Of a stretch of 32,456 bases of DNA, positions 8,950-19,116 are shown in pieces. Each line of letters begins with the position of its first letter. Within the stretch, counting starts at the first letter, position 1. Origin of the DNA: an uncultured Mollicutes bacterium. Its GTDB lineage: Bacteria; Bacillota_I; Bacilli_A; RFN20; CAG-826. A program made the position numbers and the translations under genes. The notes beneath the pieces are model-generated. The model did not search any database, was not told where the DNA came from, and saw only the letters and a list, made by a program, of their open reading frames with translations. The stretch lies in the NCBI GenBank assembly GCA_946539555.1, contig CAMNHN010000006.1, positions 1 to 32,456 of the forward strand. The letters run 5' to 3'.

Positions 8950-10980
8950 ATGAAACTATTTTTGATTTTATTAATCATAATTAGTTCATATACATTAGTC
9001 AGCCCAAGCACGTTTTTTATTTCTTTGGTCTTTCTTGGGCTGGCATCCTTTTTAGCATTTAAAAATTATAAAAAAGATAAGAAATTTTTATTATTTTTAT
9101 TGATTATATTCATCTTTTTCTTAGCAATTAAGAATTTAAATTTTAGGACATTTCAATCTTCAAATTCTTTTTATGGAATTATTATTAAGAAAAAAGATAA
9201 TTATTTTATAGTCTTTGATGGAATTGAAAGGTTTTATGTAAAATCAAACGACACATCGCTCGATATGCTAGATATTATTAAACTTGATGGAAATTTTGCT
9301 AATTATTCATCACAACCTGTTTTAGAAAGTGGATTTGATTTTAAAAATTATTTAGCTGAGCGAGGAATAAATAGACAAATATTTGCGAATACAATCGATA
9401 AATTATTCAATTTTCCATTTAATTCATGTGAATATAAAACTAGAGTTATTAATCAATTTGAAAGCGAAAGTGCAAAAACATTAATAAAAAGTTTAATGTT
9501 TGGTGAAGTGAATTATGATGATTCTTTAATTAAAGAATTAAGAATTTCAGGTTCCTTCATTTTGGTTGCTCTATCAGGAATTCATATAAATGGTTTATAT
9601 TCCATAATTGAAAAAACTTTATCTAGATTTGTCCGTCAAAATAAAGAAATATACATAACTTATATTCTTTTTATTCCATGGTTTTTAATCAATATATTTA
9701 ATATTACTTTTATTCGAATTTTTATTAGCAAAACATTTTATTTAATTAAAGAGAAGAAGAATTTAAATTTTGATGCACTTGAATCTAAATCAATAATTTA
9801 TTTATCAATTCTTATTTTAAATAAATATGCATTAAGTGAAATTTCAATGCAAATAGGAATGAGTATATCTTTTTTACTATATTTTTGTTCAACGCTGTTA
9901 AATCAAAAGCGAAAAATATTTAGAAAATTTTTTAGTTCGTTGATAGTGTTTTTAATTTTAATCCCTTTTAATTTATCAATTACAAATTCATTTAATATTT
10001 CAAATCTCTCCTTAAATTTATTATTTACACCATTAATAAATTTAATTCTCCTCATAATTTTCCCGTCAATGTTCTTTTTAAAATTTTCATTTATGGAATT
10101 AATATTAGATGCTTTTTATAAGCTATTAAAACTTATAAATATACATGTTTTAAACATCAACGGACCAGAGCTTAATCAATATTTAATTGTTCTATATTTT
10201 GCCTTAATAATCGCATTAATTTATTTTTCAGAAGTTCATAATATAAGAGCAAAAATAGTGAATTTATTTCTTATTATTATATTTGGTTTTTTGCATCTAT
10301 TCCCGCTAGAAAGATTTAACAGCGTTGAGATCTCTTTTATAAATATCGGCCAAGGAGACTCAGCTTTTATTCGATTAAAGAATGAAAATATTTTAATAGA
10401 TACAGGAGGATCTTTATATCATGACTTAGCTACAGAAAATTTAATTCCCTATTTTAGGAAAAATAAAATCTATAAAATTGATAAAGTTTATATTTCTCAT
10501 TATGACACCGATCATTTTTATGCTCTTGATAGCCTTAAGAAATATTTTATAGTTGATGAAGTCGTCGATTATAACAATTTTTATGAATATAAAAGTGACG
10601 AAATTCATATTCAAAATTTAAATGTATATAGCGAATTATTTACTGATGAAAATTCTAAATCATTAGTGCTATATGCTGAAATTTATAATCGTACGTTTTT
10701 ATTTACAGGAGATGCGCCAAAAGAGATAGAAAAAGCGATTATTATCGATAATCCTAATCTTAATATTGATTATTTAAAAGTAGGACATCATGGTTCTAAT
10801 ACAAGTTCTTTAGATGATTTTATTAGATTAATTTCACCTCAAGAAGCGATTATTAGTTGTGGGGTAAATAATTCTTATGACCATCCAAATAAAGAAGTTT
10901 TAAGAACGTTAACTAAATATAAAATTAAAATAAGAAGAACTGATTTAGAAGGCACTATTAAATATAAATTTTTTGTTTAA
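8950..10980 (+). CDS. comEC: DNA internalization channel ComEC/Rec2 with beta-lactamase-like domain
   Basis: Multi-TM region with LVALSGIHINGLYSIIE; C-terminal FINIGQGDSAFIRL, SHYDTDHFYALDSL, VGHHGSNTSS. Confidence 0.93.
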   Translation: MKLFLILLIIISSYTLVSPSTFFISLVFLGLASFLAFKNYKKDKKFLLFLLIIFIFFLAIKNLNFRTFQSSNSFYGIIIKKKDNYFIVFDGIERFYVKSNDTSLDMLDIIKLDGNFANYSSQPVLESGFDFKNYLAERGINRQIFANTIDKLFNFPFNSCEYKTRVINQFESESAKTLIKSLMFGEVNYDDSLIKELRISGSFILVALSGIHINGLYSIIEKTLSRFVRQNKEIYITYILFIPWFLINIFNITFIRIFISKTFYLIKEKKNLNFDALESKSIIYLSILILNKYALSEISMQIGMSISFLLYFCSTLLNQKRKIFRKFFSSLIVFLILIPFNLSITNSFNISNLSLNLLFTPLINLILLIIFPSMFFLKFSFMELILDAFYKLLKLINIHVLNINGPELNQYLIVLYFALIIALIYFSEVHNIRAKIVNLFLIIIFGFLHLFPLERFNSVEISFINIGQGDSAFIRLKNENILIDTGGSLYHDLATENLIPYFRKNKIYKIDKVYISHYDTDHFYALDSLKKYFIVDEVVDYNNFYEYKSDEIHIQNLNVYSELFTDENSKSLVLYAEIYNRTFLFTGDAPKEIEKAIIIDNPNLNIDYLKVGHHGSNTSSLDDFIRLISPQEAIISCGVNNSYDHPNKEVLRTLTKYKIKIRRTDLEGTIKYKFFV

Positions 10981-10985
10981 CATGG

Positions 10986-10991
10986 TAGAAT
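10986..10991 (+). promoter_or_regulatory. Extended -10 of holA, 6 nt before ATG (predicted leaderless)
   Basis: TGgTAGAAT-gtttac-ATG. Confidence 0.5.
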
Positions 10992-10997
10992 GTTTAC

Positions 10998-11954
10998 ATG
11001 ATTTATATATTATTTGGAACTCAAGATTTACAAATTAAAAATAGAATTAAAAAAATCATTCGTGATAATTTTAATGCTACCGATAATATAACTAAAATTG
11101 ATTTATTAGAAAACAATATTGGCTATTTAATCGACGAGTATGATCAAATGTCTTTAACAGGAGACACTAAAGTCATAATTGCAAATAATGCATATTTTTT
11201 AGAAGAGAAAAATCCAAAAAATAAATTTTTCGATAAAAAAGAATATGCTGAATTAGTAAATTCAATAGTTAATGTAGCTAATGAAAACACGATTATATTC
11301 ACTATTAATGCTAAAAAACTTGATAGCGATAATGAGATAGTAAAATTTACAAAAAATTCAGGAAAAATTTTAGAATTCAAAGAAATCACAAAACAAGAAT
11401 GGCCAGTTTTTGTTAATGATTATTTTAAAAAGAGAAATATAAATATTGAAAGCGAGGCAAAAGAAGAACTTATTGCTCGATCCAAAGAAGATTTAAACGT
11501 TTTTGTTAATGAAGCAAATAAATTAATTCTTTATAAAGGCAACAACATTACTTTAGATGATGTTTTCGAGATTTGTTCAGCTGAACTTGAAGATGATATT
11601 TTTGGAATCTTAAATAATTTAATTGGCGGAAATAAAGAAAAAGCAATTAAAGTTTATAGAGATTTGAGACTTAAAGGAGCTGAACCAGTCACTTTAATTA
11701 ATTTAGTTTCATCATCAATTATTTCAATGCTTAATGTTTCTAATTTAATAAAGCTTGGAAAAAATAACGATGAAATCGCTAAAATTACGGGTTTTTCTTC
11801 TGGTAAAGTCTTTATGACAACAAAGAATTTAAGAAAAGTAAAAGAAGAAAGACTAAAAAGAAATTTAGATTTTTTATATAATCTTGATTACAAGATTAAA
11901 CATAGTTTAGTTGATAGATTCTACGCTTTTGAAATCTTTTTGACAAAATTTTAA
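10998..11954 (+). CDS. holA: DNA polymerase III subunit delta
   Basis: MIYILFGTQDLQIKNRIKKII; position between comEC and rpsT matches the usual comEA-comEC-holA-rpsT order; NLIGGNKEKAIKVYRDL. Confidence 0.88.
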   Translation: MIYILFGTQDLQIKNRIKKIIRDNFNATDNITKIDLLENNIGYLIDEYDQMSLTGDTKVIIANNAYFLEEKNPKNKFFDKKEYAELVNSIVNVANENTIIFTINAKKLDSDNEIVKFTKNSGKILEFKEITKQEWPVFVNDYFKKRNINIESEAKEELIARSKEDLNVFVNEANKLILYKGNNITLDDVFEICSAELEDDIFGILNNLIGGNKEKAIKVYRDLRLKGAEPVTLINLVSSSIISMLNVSNLIKLGKNNDEIAKITGFSSGKVFMTTKNLRKVKEERLKRNLDFLYNLDYKIKHSLVDRFYAFEIFLTKF

Positions 11955-11956
11955 AT

Positions 11957-11985
11957 AAAAAAACTTAGCTTTCGCTAAGTTATCA
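11957..11985 (-). terminator. Terminator of rpsT (possibly shared with holA)
   Basis: aacttagc-tttc-gctaagtt, with T run on the minus-strand side. Confidence 0.7.
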
Positions 11986-12005
11986 TAAATCCTAAAAAAT
12001 TAGAC

Positions 12006-12272
12006 TTATTTCTTTAAACCGTTAACAAGGTTTTGAAGATTTGATTTTTGTCTTTTTGCGGTTCCTTTTGCTTCAATACCTTTAACAACTGATCTATCAA
12101 TAATTGAGAAGGCCTTATTTAAAGCGGCAGTAGCTTTTTCTAAATCGTTTGCAGCAACAGCGACTCTAACAGCTTTAACAGCAGTTCTAAGTTTTGATTT
12201 ATAAGAAACATTTCTTAATCTAGCTTTTTCGTTTGTAAGGACTCTCTTCTTTTGTTGTTTAATGTTTGCCAT
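12006..12272 (-). CDS. rpsT: 30S ribosomal protein S20
   Basis: MANIKQQKKRVLTNEKARLRNVSYKSKLRTAVKAVRVAV...RSVVKGIEAKGTAKRQKSNL. Confidence 0.97.
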   Translation of the reverse strand: MANIKQQKKRVLTNEKARLRNVSYKSKLRTAVKAVRVAVAANDLEKATAALNKAFSIIDRSVVKGIEAKGTAKRQKSNLQNLVNGLKK

Positions 12273-12371
12273 ATTTATCTACCTCTCTCGATACGCTTGA
12301 AATAATATCATAAAAAGAATAGTAAAAGCAACTATTAATTGATAAAATTATTGTGAATTTAGGGTTATTTT

Positions 12372-13313
12372 ATGAACAAAAAAGAATTGCGAATTTTATA
12401 TTTAGGAACGCCTGATATTAGTGCGTCTGTATTAGAAAAATTGATTGAAGAAGGCTATAACATTATAGGTGTTGTTTCACAACCAGATAAAGAGGTTGGG
12501 CGTAAACATATTTTAACCGCAACACCAGTAAAAGTTATCGCTTTAAATCATAATATTAAGGTTTTTCAACCTTTAAAAATCAAGGAAATAATCGAAGAAA
12601 TTAAAAAAATAGAACCAGATATTTTACTTACAATGGCTTATGGTCAATTAATTCCTGATTCAATTTTAAATTTACCAAAAATTAAAGCTTTAAATTTACA
12701 TGGCTCTTTACTTCCTAAATATAGAGGTGCAAGTCCAATTCAAGCATCACTATTAAATGGCGATGAAGAAACAGGTGTCACATTGATGGAAATGGTGCAC
12801 GAAATGGATGCCGGAAACATGTTTTATAAAAAAGTGGTTAAAATTGATAAAAAAGACAACTTTGATACTTTAAAAAACAAGATTTCTTTAGCTGCTTTTG
12901 AGGCTTTTAATGAAGGCATAGAACCAATAATTAACGCTGATTATAAGGGTGAGGTTCAAGATCCAACTTTAGCAACATTTACTAAAAAAATAAGCGAAGA
13001 AGATGAAATAATTTCTTTCGAAGATAGCGCTAAAAATATAGTTAACAAAATTAGAGCTTTAACAAGTGATCCTGGAGCTTATTTTATTTACAAAAATGAA
13101 AAAATCAAAGTTTTTGATGCAGATATAATAAGTGGGTCAAATTTAATTCCTGGAAAGATTAAAAGTTACGATAAGAACGGACTTTTTATTGAAACACAAG
13201 AAGGAATAATTTCTATTTTAAATTTACAAAAACCAGGAAAGAAACCAATAAATATAAAAGATTTCTATAATGGAAATAGAACATATTTTGAAATTAACGA
13301 AATAATCAAATGA
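12372..13313 (+). CDS. fmt: Methionyl-tRNA formyltransferase
   Basis: ILYLGTPDISASVLEKL, GVVSQPDKEVGRK, NLHGSLLPKYRGASPIQASLLNGDEETGVTLMEM.HEMDAGNM. Confidence 0.97.
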   Translation: MNKKELRILYLGTPDISASVLEKLIEEGYNIIGVVSQPDKEVGRKHILTATPVKVIALNHNIKVFQPLKIKEIIEEIKKIEPDILLTMAYGQLIPDSILNLPKIKALNLHGSLLPKYRGASPIQASLLNGDEETGVTLMEMVHEMDAGNMFYKKVVKIDKKDNFDTLKNKISLAAFEAFNEGIEPIINADYKGEVQDPTLATFTKKISEEDEIISFEDSAKNIVNKIRALTSDPGAYFIYKNEKIKVFDADIISGSNLIPGKIKSYDKNGLFIETQEGIISILNLQKPGKKPINIKDFYNGNRTYFEINEIIK

Positions 13314-15652
13314 TAAGCATCAAATTAAGCGTACATGAATTAGTCGATTTCGTATTAAGAAAAGGTGATATCGATTCACGTGTTTTTAATTCGACGACAA
13401 TGCAAGAAGGAACGAGACTTCATAACATTTATCAATCTGCTCAAGAAGAAGGTTATATGAAAGAAGTTAGTCTTTCTGATAATTTTATTTATGGCGATTA
13501 TTTGATAACACTTCAAGGAAGATGTGATGGCATTTTTAAAGAAAATGATAATTATGTTATTGAAGAAATAAAAACAACTAATATTGATTTAAATGAATTT
13601 CATAAAAATAATGAAGCCTGGCATTTAGGACAAGCAATTTGTTATGCATATATATTTTTAAAAGAAAGAAATTTAAAAGAAATAACCATTCAATTAACTT
13701 ATTTAAGCCAAAATGATGGTGGAAAATTATTTAAAAGATATTATCTAAGCGAAGAAGAGCTATTATCAAATATTCACGATTATTTTCGTATTTATTTAGA
13801 TTTTAAAAACTTACTTATTGATATAGAAAAAGAAAGAAATAAAAGCTTAATTGATTTTCCTTTCCCTTTTCCTAGTGAAAGATCTGGTCAAAAAGAAATT
13901 ATGGATTGTGTTAGCGATGCAATCAATAATCGTGATTATTATTTTGTTGAAGCAAGTACTGGAATTGGAAAAACAATGTCTGTTTTATTTCCAACTCTTG
14001 AGCCACTTCGCAAATATAAAATTGAAAAAATATTCTATTTAACGTCTAAAAATTCTGGATTTATAAATTCTTTTAATGCTCTCGAGAGATTATATAAAAA
14101 CGGAGCGAAAATCAAAGCGGTTGAATTAATTGCTAAAGAGAAGATGTGCCCACACCACGGAAGTAAAAATTGCAATCCAATCGATTGCCCTTTAGCTGAT
14201 GGGTATTATGATAAAATTAATGTCGCTTTAAAAGACATTTTAAGAAGTGAATACATAATTAGTACAAAAACTATAAAAGAATATGCTAAAAAATTTAAAA
14301 TATGTCCATTTGAATATTCTTTAGACATTTCAAGTTATTCTGATTATATAATTTGTGATTATAATTACGTTTTTCATCCAATTGCAGCTTTAAAAAGATT
14401 TTTTGAAGCTCCAGATAGGCAATATAGAATGTTTGCTCTGATTGATGAAATTCACAACATGGTTGATAGAGGAAGAGAGATGTTTAATGTGGCTTTATTT
14501 TCCTCTCAATTTGATGAAATGTATGATACTTTAAAAGAAGTTAAAGATAAAAAATTAACAAATGATTTAAAAGGATTAAAAAAACATTTTAAATACTTTA
14601 AGGATTTTGATTTTAGTGAACAAAACACCTTTGTTATCGAGAATTTAGATGAAGATTTTATCTACAGATTAAATTCATTTGATAATAGTTTAAAAAAATA
14701 TCAGCAAAAATATCCTGACTTTCACGAAGAAAAAGTTGATGCGTTTTCTTTAGAAGGATATAAATTTTTAAAAATTTATGAATTCTTGAATAATGATTTT
14801 AAAATAAGTGTAAAAAAAGAAAACGAAGGAATTTCTATAAATATCATGTGTTTAAACCCAGCACCATTTTTAAATCGTAGATTACTAGATTTGGATGGAG
14901 CGGTTGGATTTAGTGCAACATTAAAACCTATTGAATATTTTATGAATACAATTTTTGGAAGAGATAATTTTAAAAACGTATCCTTAGAATCATCATTTGA
15001 TAAAAATAATTTAAAAATTTTAGTCAATAATACTTTATCAATTAAATATAAAGATCGATTATTATCGTATTCTGAAATCAAAAAAGAAATAAATACTTTT
15101 GTTAATTATAGAAAAGGGAATTACATTATTTATGTTCCATCTTTTGAATATTTAAATTTAATTAAAAGAACGTATATTACTGATGATAGGTTTATTTTTC
15201 AAGAAAAAAGGATGACTAATGATAGTAAGAAAGAATTTTTAGAAAATTTTAAAGATAATCCAAGCGAAACAAAAATAGGAGTTTGTGTAATTGGTGGAAC
15301 TTTTTCTGAAGGCATTGATTTAGTTGGCGATAGACTAATTGGGGCAATTATTATCGGTGTTGGAATGCCTAGCATAAGTTTTGAAAACAACTTGATTAAA
15401 GATTATTTTGAAGAAAAATATGGTAACGGATTTGAGTATGCTTATGTAAATCCTGGAATTTGCAAAGTAATGCAAGCAATAGGGCGAGTTATTAGGACAG
15501 AAAACGATAAAGGCGCTGTGCTTTTAATTGATACACGTTATACTCATTCTAATTACAAGAAAATCTTCACTAGTAAACGGGACAATTACACGATTATTAA
15601 AAACAATGAAGAATTAGAAAATGAATTAAATATTTTTTATAAAAACCAATAA
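13310..15652 (+). CDS. DinG/XPD-family DNA helicase with N-terminal PD-(D/E)XK (Cas4/AddB-like) nuclease domain and probable Fe-S cysteines
   Basis: N-terminus GTRLHNIY / GRCDGIF / VIEEIKTT / HLGQAICYAY (PD-(D/E)XK pattern); VEASTGIGKTMSVLFP Walker A; CPHHGSKNCNPIDC...CPF cysteines; ALIDEIHN; QAIGRVIRTENDKGAVLLID. Confidence 0.85.
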   Translation: MISIKLSVHELVDFVLRKGDIDSRVFNSTTMQEGTRLHNIYQSAQEEGYMKEVSLSDNFIYGDYLITLQGRCDGIFKENDNYVIEEIKTTNIDLNEFHKNNEAWHLGQAICYAYIFLKERNLKEITIQLTYLSQNDGGKLFKRYYLSEEELLSNIHDYFRIYLDFKNLLIDIEKERNKSLIDFPFPFPSERSGQKEIMDCVSDAINNRDYYFVEASTGIGKTMSVLFPTLEPLRKYKIEKIFYLTSKNSGFINSFNALERLYKNGAKIKAVELIAKEKMCPHHGSKNCNPIDCPLADGYYDKINVALKDILRSEYIISTKTIKEYAKKFKICPFEYSLDISSYSDYIICDYNYVFHPIAALKRFFEAPDRQYRMFALIDEIHNMVDRGREMFNVALFSSQFDEMYDTLKEVKDKKLTNDLKGLKKHFKYFKDFDFSEQNTFVIENLDEDFIYRLNSFDNSLKKYQQKYPDFHEEKVDAFSLEGYKFLKIYEFLNNDFKISVKKENEGISINIMCLNPAPFLNRRLLDLDGAVGFSATLKPIEYFMNTIFGRDNFKNVSLESSFDKNNLKILVNNTLSIKYKDRLLSYSEIKKEINTFVNYRKGNYIIYVPSFEYLNLIKRTYITDDRFIFQEKRMTNDSKKEFLENFKDNPSETKIGVCVIGGTFSEGIDLVGDRLIGAIIIGVGMPSISFENNLIKDYFEEKYGNGFEYAYVNPGICKVMQAIGRVIRTENDKGAVLLIDTRYTHSNYKKIFTSKRDNYTIIKNNEELENELNIFYKNQ

Positions 15653-15656
15653 ATGA

Positions 15657-15662
15657 TATACT
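15657..15662 (+). promoter_or_regulatory. Extended -10 of lepA, 9 nt before ATG
   Basis: TGaTATACT-tttaaagtt-ATG; no Shine-Dalgarno. Confidence 0.45.
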
Positions 15663-15671
15663 TTTAAAGTT

Positions 15672-17486
15672 ATGAAATATAACCAGTCAAGAATTAGAAA
15701 TTTTAGCGTAATTGCACATATTGATCACGGTAAGTCTACGCTCTGTGATCGTATTTTGGAATTGACTAAAGCAGTAGAGCCTCGTGAGATGAAAGCTCAG
15801 CTTTTAGATTCTATGGATTTAGAACGTGAAAGAGGCATTACGATTAAGCTAAATGCAGTTACAGTAAGCTATACTGCACTTGATGGAAATGAATATATTT
15901 TGAACTTAATTGACACTCCTGGGCATGTAGATTTTACGTATGAAGTATCAAGATCTTTAGCCGCTTGTGAAGGTGCAGTATTAGTAGTTGATGCTACACA
16001 AGGAGTTGAAGCTCAAACACTTGCTAATATGTATTTAGCTGTTGATAATGATTTAACAATTGTCCCAGTAATTAATAAAATCGATCTTCCAAGTGCTTCA
16101 GTTAATATGGTTAAAGAAGAAATAACTACACGCATTGGACTTGATGGAGATGAATCAGTTCTTGTTAGTGCAAAAACTGGTGAAAATATAAGGGAAGTTT
16201 TAGAAAAAATAGTAACAACTATACCAGCTCCATCAGGAGATAATGACGCTCCTTTAAAAGCATTAATTTTTGATAGTTATTACGATAGTTATCGTGGAGT
16301 TGTTGTTTTAATAAGAATTAAAGAAGGCCACGTTAAAGTTGGCGACACAATACATTTTATGAAAACAAATTGTGACTTCTTAGTCACAGAACTTGGTTTA
16401 AGAACGCCAAAAGAAGTTCCTGTAGATGAACTTTATTGTGGCGAAGTCGGATATCTTTGTGCTCAAATTAAGGATATTCATGATGTTGGAGTAGGTGACA
16501 CAATCACTCTTAAAGAAAATCCAGCATTATTACCATTACCAGGTTATAGAAAAATCAATCCAATGGTTTATTGTGGTATTTATCCATCTGATAGTAAAAA
16601 ATATGAAGATTTAAAGGATGCATTAGGCAAATTATCGCTTAATGATGCATCTTTAAAGCGGGAAGCTGAAACATCTCAAGCTTTAGGATTTGGTTTTAGA
16701 TGTGGTTTTTTAGGCTTACTTCATATGGATGTAATTCAAGAAAGATTAGAACGTGAATTTGATTTAGATCTCATTTTAACAGCACCAAGTGTTATTTATA
16801 AAATTTATTTAACTGATGGAAGCATTATAATGCTTGATAATCCAAGCAAAATGCCTGAGCCAACATTAATAAAGAAAATAGAAGAACCATATGTTACAGC
16901 TCAAATTATGACTCCTAAAGACTATTTGGGCGATATTATGGAACTTTGTAGAGAGAAAAGAGGAATTCATAAAAATCTAGAATATTTCGATGATACTCGT
17001 ATGATTTTGACTTATGACATTCCTTTAAATGAAATAATTTTTAACTTTTTTGATAAATTGAAATCTTATACAAAAGGCTATGCAAGTTTCGATTATGAAT
17101 TAGCAGATTATAGAGAAAGTAATCTTGCTAAGATGGATATATTACTTAATGGTCATCCTGTTGACGCTCTTTCGAGCATTGTTTATAAACCATCTGCATT
17201 TAATAAAGGACAAAAAATTGTTTCTAAGCTTAAAACAGTTATTCCTAGACAGCAATTCGAAATTCCCGTTCAAGCAGCTATAAATGGAAAGGTTATAGCT
17301 AGATGTGATATTAAAGCAGTGAGAAAAGATGTTCTTGCTAAGTGTTATGGCGGAGATATCACAAGAAAAAAGAAACTTTTAGAGAAACAAAAAGAAGGAA
17401 AGAAGAGAATGAAATCTATAGGAGCTGTTGACGTTCCACAAGAAGCATTTATGAGCATTCTTTCCATCGATGAAGACAATAATTAG
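15672..17486 (+). CDS. lepA: Elongation factor 4
   Basis: [64 protein letters not shown]-terminal [11 protein letters not shown]. Confidence 0.98.
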   Translation: MKYNQSRIRNFSVIAHIDHGKSTLCDRILELTKAVEPREMKAQLLDSMDLERERGITIKLNAVTVSYTALDGNEYILNLIDTPGHVDFTYEVSRSLAACEGAVLVVDATQGVEAQTLANMYLAVDNDLTIVPVINKIDLPSASVNMVKEEITTRIGLDGDESVLVSAKTGENIREVLEKIVTTIPAPSGDNDAPLKALIFDSYYDSYRGVVVLIRIKEGHVKVGDTIHFMKTNCDFLVTELGLRTPKEVPVDELYCGEVGYLCAQIKDIHDVGVGDTITLKENPALLPLPGYRKINPMVYCGIYPSDSKKYEDLKDALGKLSLNDASLKREAETSQALGFGFRCGFLGLLHMDVIQERLEREFDLDLILTAPSVIYKIYLTDGSIIMLDNPSKMPEPTLIKKIEEPYVTAQIMTPKDYLGDIMELCREKRGIHKNLEYFDDTRMILTYDIPLNEIIFNFFDKLKSYTKGYASFDYELADYRESNLAKMDILLNGHPVDALSSIVYKPSAFNKGQKIVSKLKTVIPRQQFEIPVQAAINGKVIARCDIKAVRKDVLAKCYGGDITRKKKLLEKQKEGKKRMKSIGAVDVPQEAFMSILSIDEDNN

Positions 17487-17491
17487 AAAAT

Positions 17492-17518
17492 TAGTACTTT
17501 TCTAGTAGTTTTTTAGTA
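17492..17518 (+). repeat. 11-bp-phased TAGTA array, 3 copies
   Basis: TAGTA at 17492, 17503, 17514; spacing 11,11. Confidence 0.7.
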
Positions 17519-17526
17519 ATTTTTTA

Positions 17527-17555
17527 TTTAATTCTAATGTTTAATACATTATAAT
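17527..17555 (+). promoter_or_regulatory. Promoter of the Fic-like gene
   Basis: TTTAAT (17527-17532), 17 bp, TATAAT (17550-17555); RBS ggagg at about 17566. Confidence 0.55.
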
Positions 17556-17580
17556 TTTCTTATATGGAGGTTCGCGATTT

Positions 17581-19104
17581 ATGAGTAGCAATACAGAATT
17601 AGCAATCAAATTTAGTAACGAAATATACGCAACACAACAAGATGTAAAAACTGAACTTCGTACATCATTAATTGATGGTATTTGGAGCGGAATTCTTGAA
17701 TATAGAAGTAACTTTACTCAAGTTTTAACCTTGCCTCATATTACTGGAGTTAAATATTCAGTTTGTTTGACACCAAAAATCAGTGAAAGAGTTAATAATA
17801 TCGAAAGAAAAATTATGAAACTTTCAATGGCTTATTCAAAACTTTTAAGAAATGAAGCAAATGAATATTTTGATATTAAAAATAAAAGTGAAGTGCTTTC
17901 ATCGATTGCTAGAGCATATGGATTAAGTGTTGAACCAACTGTATTAACAACTATTTCAAAGAGTACAGGAATCTTATTACCTCCAAATTTAATGATTCTT
18001 GAAAAATATAATCGTTGTTTAAATGAAATTCAAAATAATTTCTTAAATGATATTGATGAAAATACATATGGTGAATTCTATACATATTTAATGGGAACTG
18101 ATGATTTGACTGAATATTATAGATCAAAAGAGACAGTTAAATATGCTCAATATCAAGTAAATCCTACATATATTGGTGTTCCTGTTAATGCAATTGAAAA
18201 ATCAATAGAACAACTCGTAAACTTCATTTCATATAGTGATGTAAATTTATTTGTTAAAGCTGTTTGTACGTTCTATTACACATATTATGTCAAACCTTTT
18301 GAAAGCTATAGTGAAGAAATTTCTATCTTAATGCTAAAGAAAGTTCTTGCAAATAATGGTTATGAAGGTGTTGTTGCAATGCTTAATTTTGAACAATTAT
18401 TAGAAGATAAAGCAAGTTTAGAAAAAGTAATTACAGAATGTCAACGCTCATTGGACTTAACATATTTAGTTGATTACGTCATGAAAAAAATCGAATATAT
18501 GTTTGATGATCTTAATGATGATATCGCCGTTTCTCAAAGAGAAGCAGTTAAAAAAGATATGTTCCAAGCAGATGTAGTTGAAAATCACGTTAAACCACAA
18601 CAAGTTCAACAAACAATTCAACCTCAACCAGTTGTTCAACCAAAAGTTGAAGAAAAACCTATTGTACAAGAATTTGTTCGTGAACCAGAGCCAAGTATAG
18701 ATCCTATCTTTACAGAAGAACCTGTAAAAGAGCCTCAACATGTAGAACCAGTTAAAGAAAATACATTTATAAGACCTGTTCAAAATACGATAACAGGCGC
18801 ACAAAATGTTAATTTTAATCAAAACATTGCTATTAGCGATGTTCCAACAGGATTAAGCGAAGAAGAGGCTGCTAAACTTGAAGTTCACCTTCTTGAAATG
18901 AATCCTAATTTATCTAGAGCTCAAGCATATTTCTATGCAAGACACTGCACAATTGGCATGAATTATACAATTGCTCAATTTAAAAAAGAAGTTGGTTGTG
19001 CATATGAAACTGCAAGAAGTAGTATGGATAATTTAGTCTTATTAGGATACTATAAGAAAGAGCCATATAAAAATAAGTTTATTTATATGCCTGTTAAAAA
19101 ATAG
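17581..19104 (+). CDS. Fic-like protein, apparently lacking the canonical catalytic motif, with Q/P/E-rich linker and C-terminal winged-helix-like domain
   Basis: YYRSKETVKYAQYQVNPTYIGVPVNAIEKSIEQLVNFIS...YYTYYVKPFESYSEEISILMLKKVL resembles the Fic core, with VKPFESYSEEI where HPFxDGNGR is expected; RSLDLTYLVDYVMKKI resembles the post-Fic helix; C-terminal NYTIAQFKKEVGCAYETARSSMDNLVLLGYYKKEPYKNKFIYMP is wHTH-like. Confidence 0.55.
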   Translation: MSSNTELAIKFSNEIYATQQDVKTELRTSLIDGIWSGILEYRSNFTQVLTLPHITGVKYSVCLTPKISERVNNIERKIMKLSMAYSKLLRNEANEYFDIKNKSEVLSSIARAYGLSVEPTVLTTISKSTGILLPPNLMILEKYNRCLNEIQNNFLNDIDENTYGEFYTYLMGTDDLTEYYRSKETVKYAQYQVNPTYIGVPVNAIEKSIEQLVNFISYSDVNLFVKAVCTFYYTYYVKPFESYSEEISILMLKKVLANNGYEGVVAMLNFEQLLEDKASLEKVITECQRSLDLTYLVDYVMKKIEYMFDDLNDDIAVSQREAVKKDMFQADVVENHVKPQQVQQTIQPQPVVQPKVEEKPIVQEFVREPEPSIDPIFTEEPVKEPQHVEPVKENTFIRPVQNTITGAQNVNFNQNIAISDVPTGLSEEEAAKLEVHLLEMNPNLSRAQAYFYARHCTIGMNYTIAQFKKEVGCAYETARSSMDNLVLLGYYKKEPYKNKFIYMPVKK

Positions 19105-19116
19105 AGGGAATTAATT

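Noticed and set aside
13308-13316. Possible UGA-Trp recoding (mycoplasma code 4)
   Set aside because: fmt, mtaB and cdd end at TGA in appropriate places, and conserved Trp residues (e.g. DnaK GGDDWDN) use TGG.
18466-18822. 118-aa antisense ORF opposite the Fic-like gene linker
   Set aside because: Composition (N/F/C/Y-rich) is what the reverse complement of the biased Q/P/E/V linker would give; no RBS or recognisable domain.
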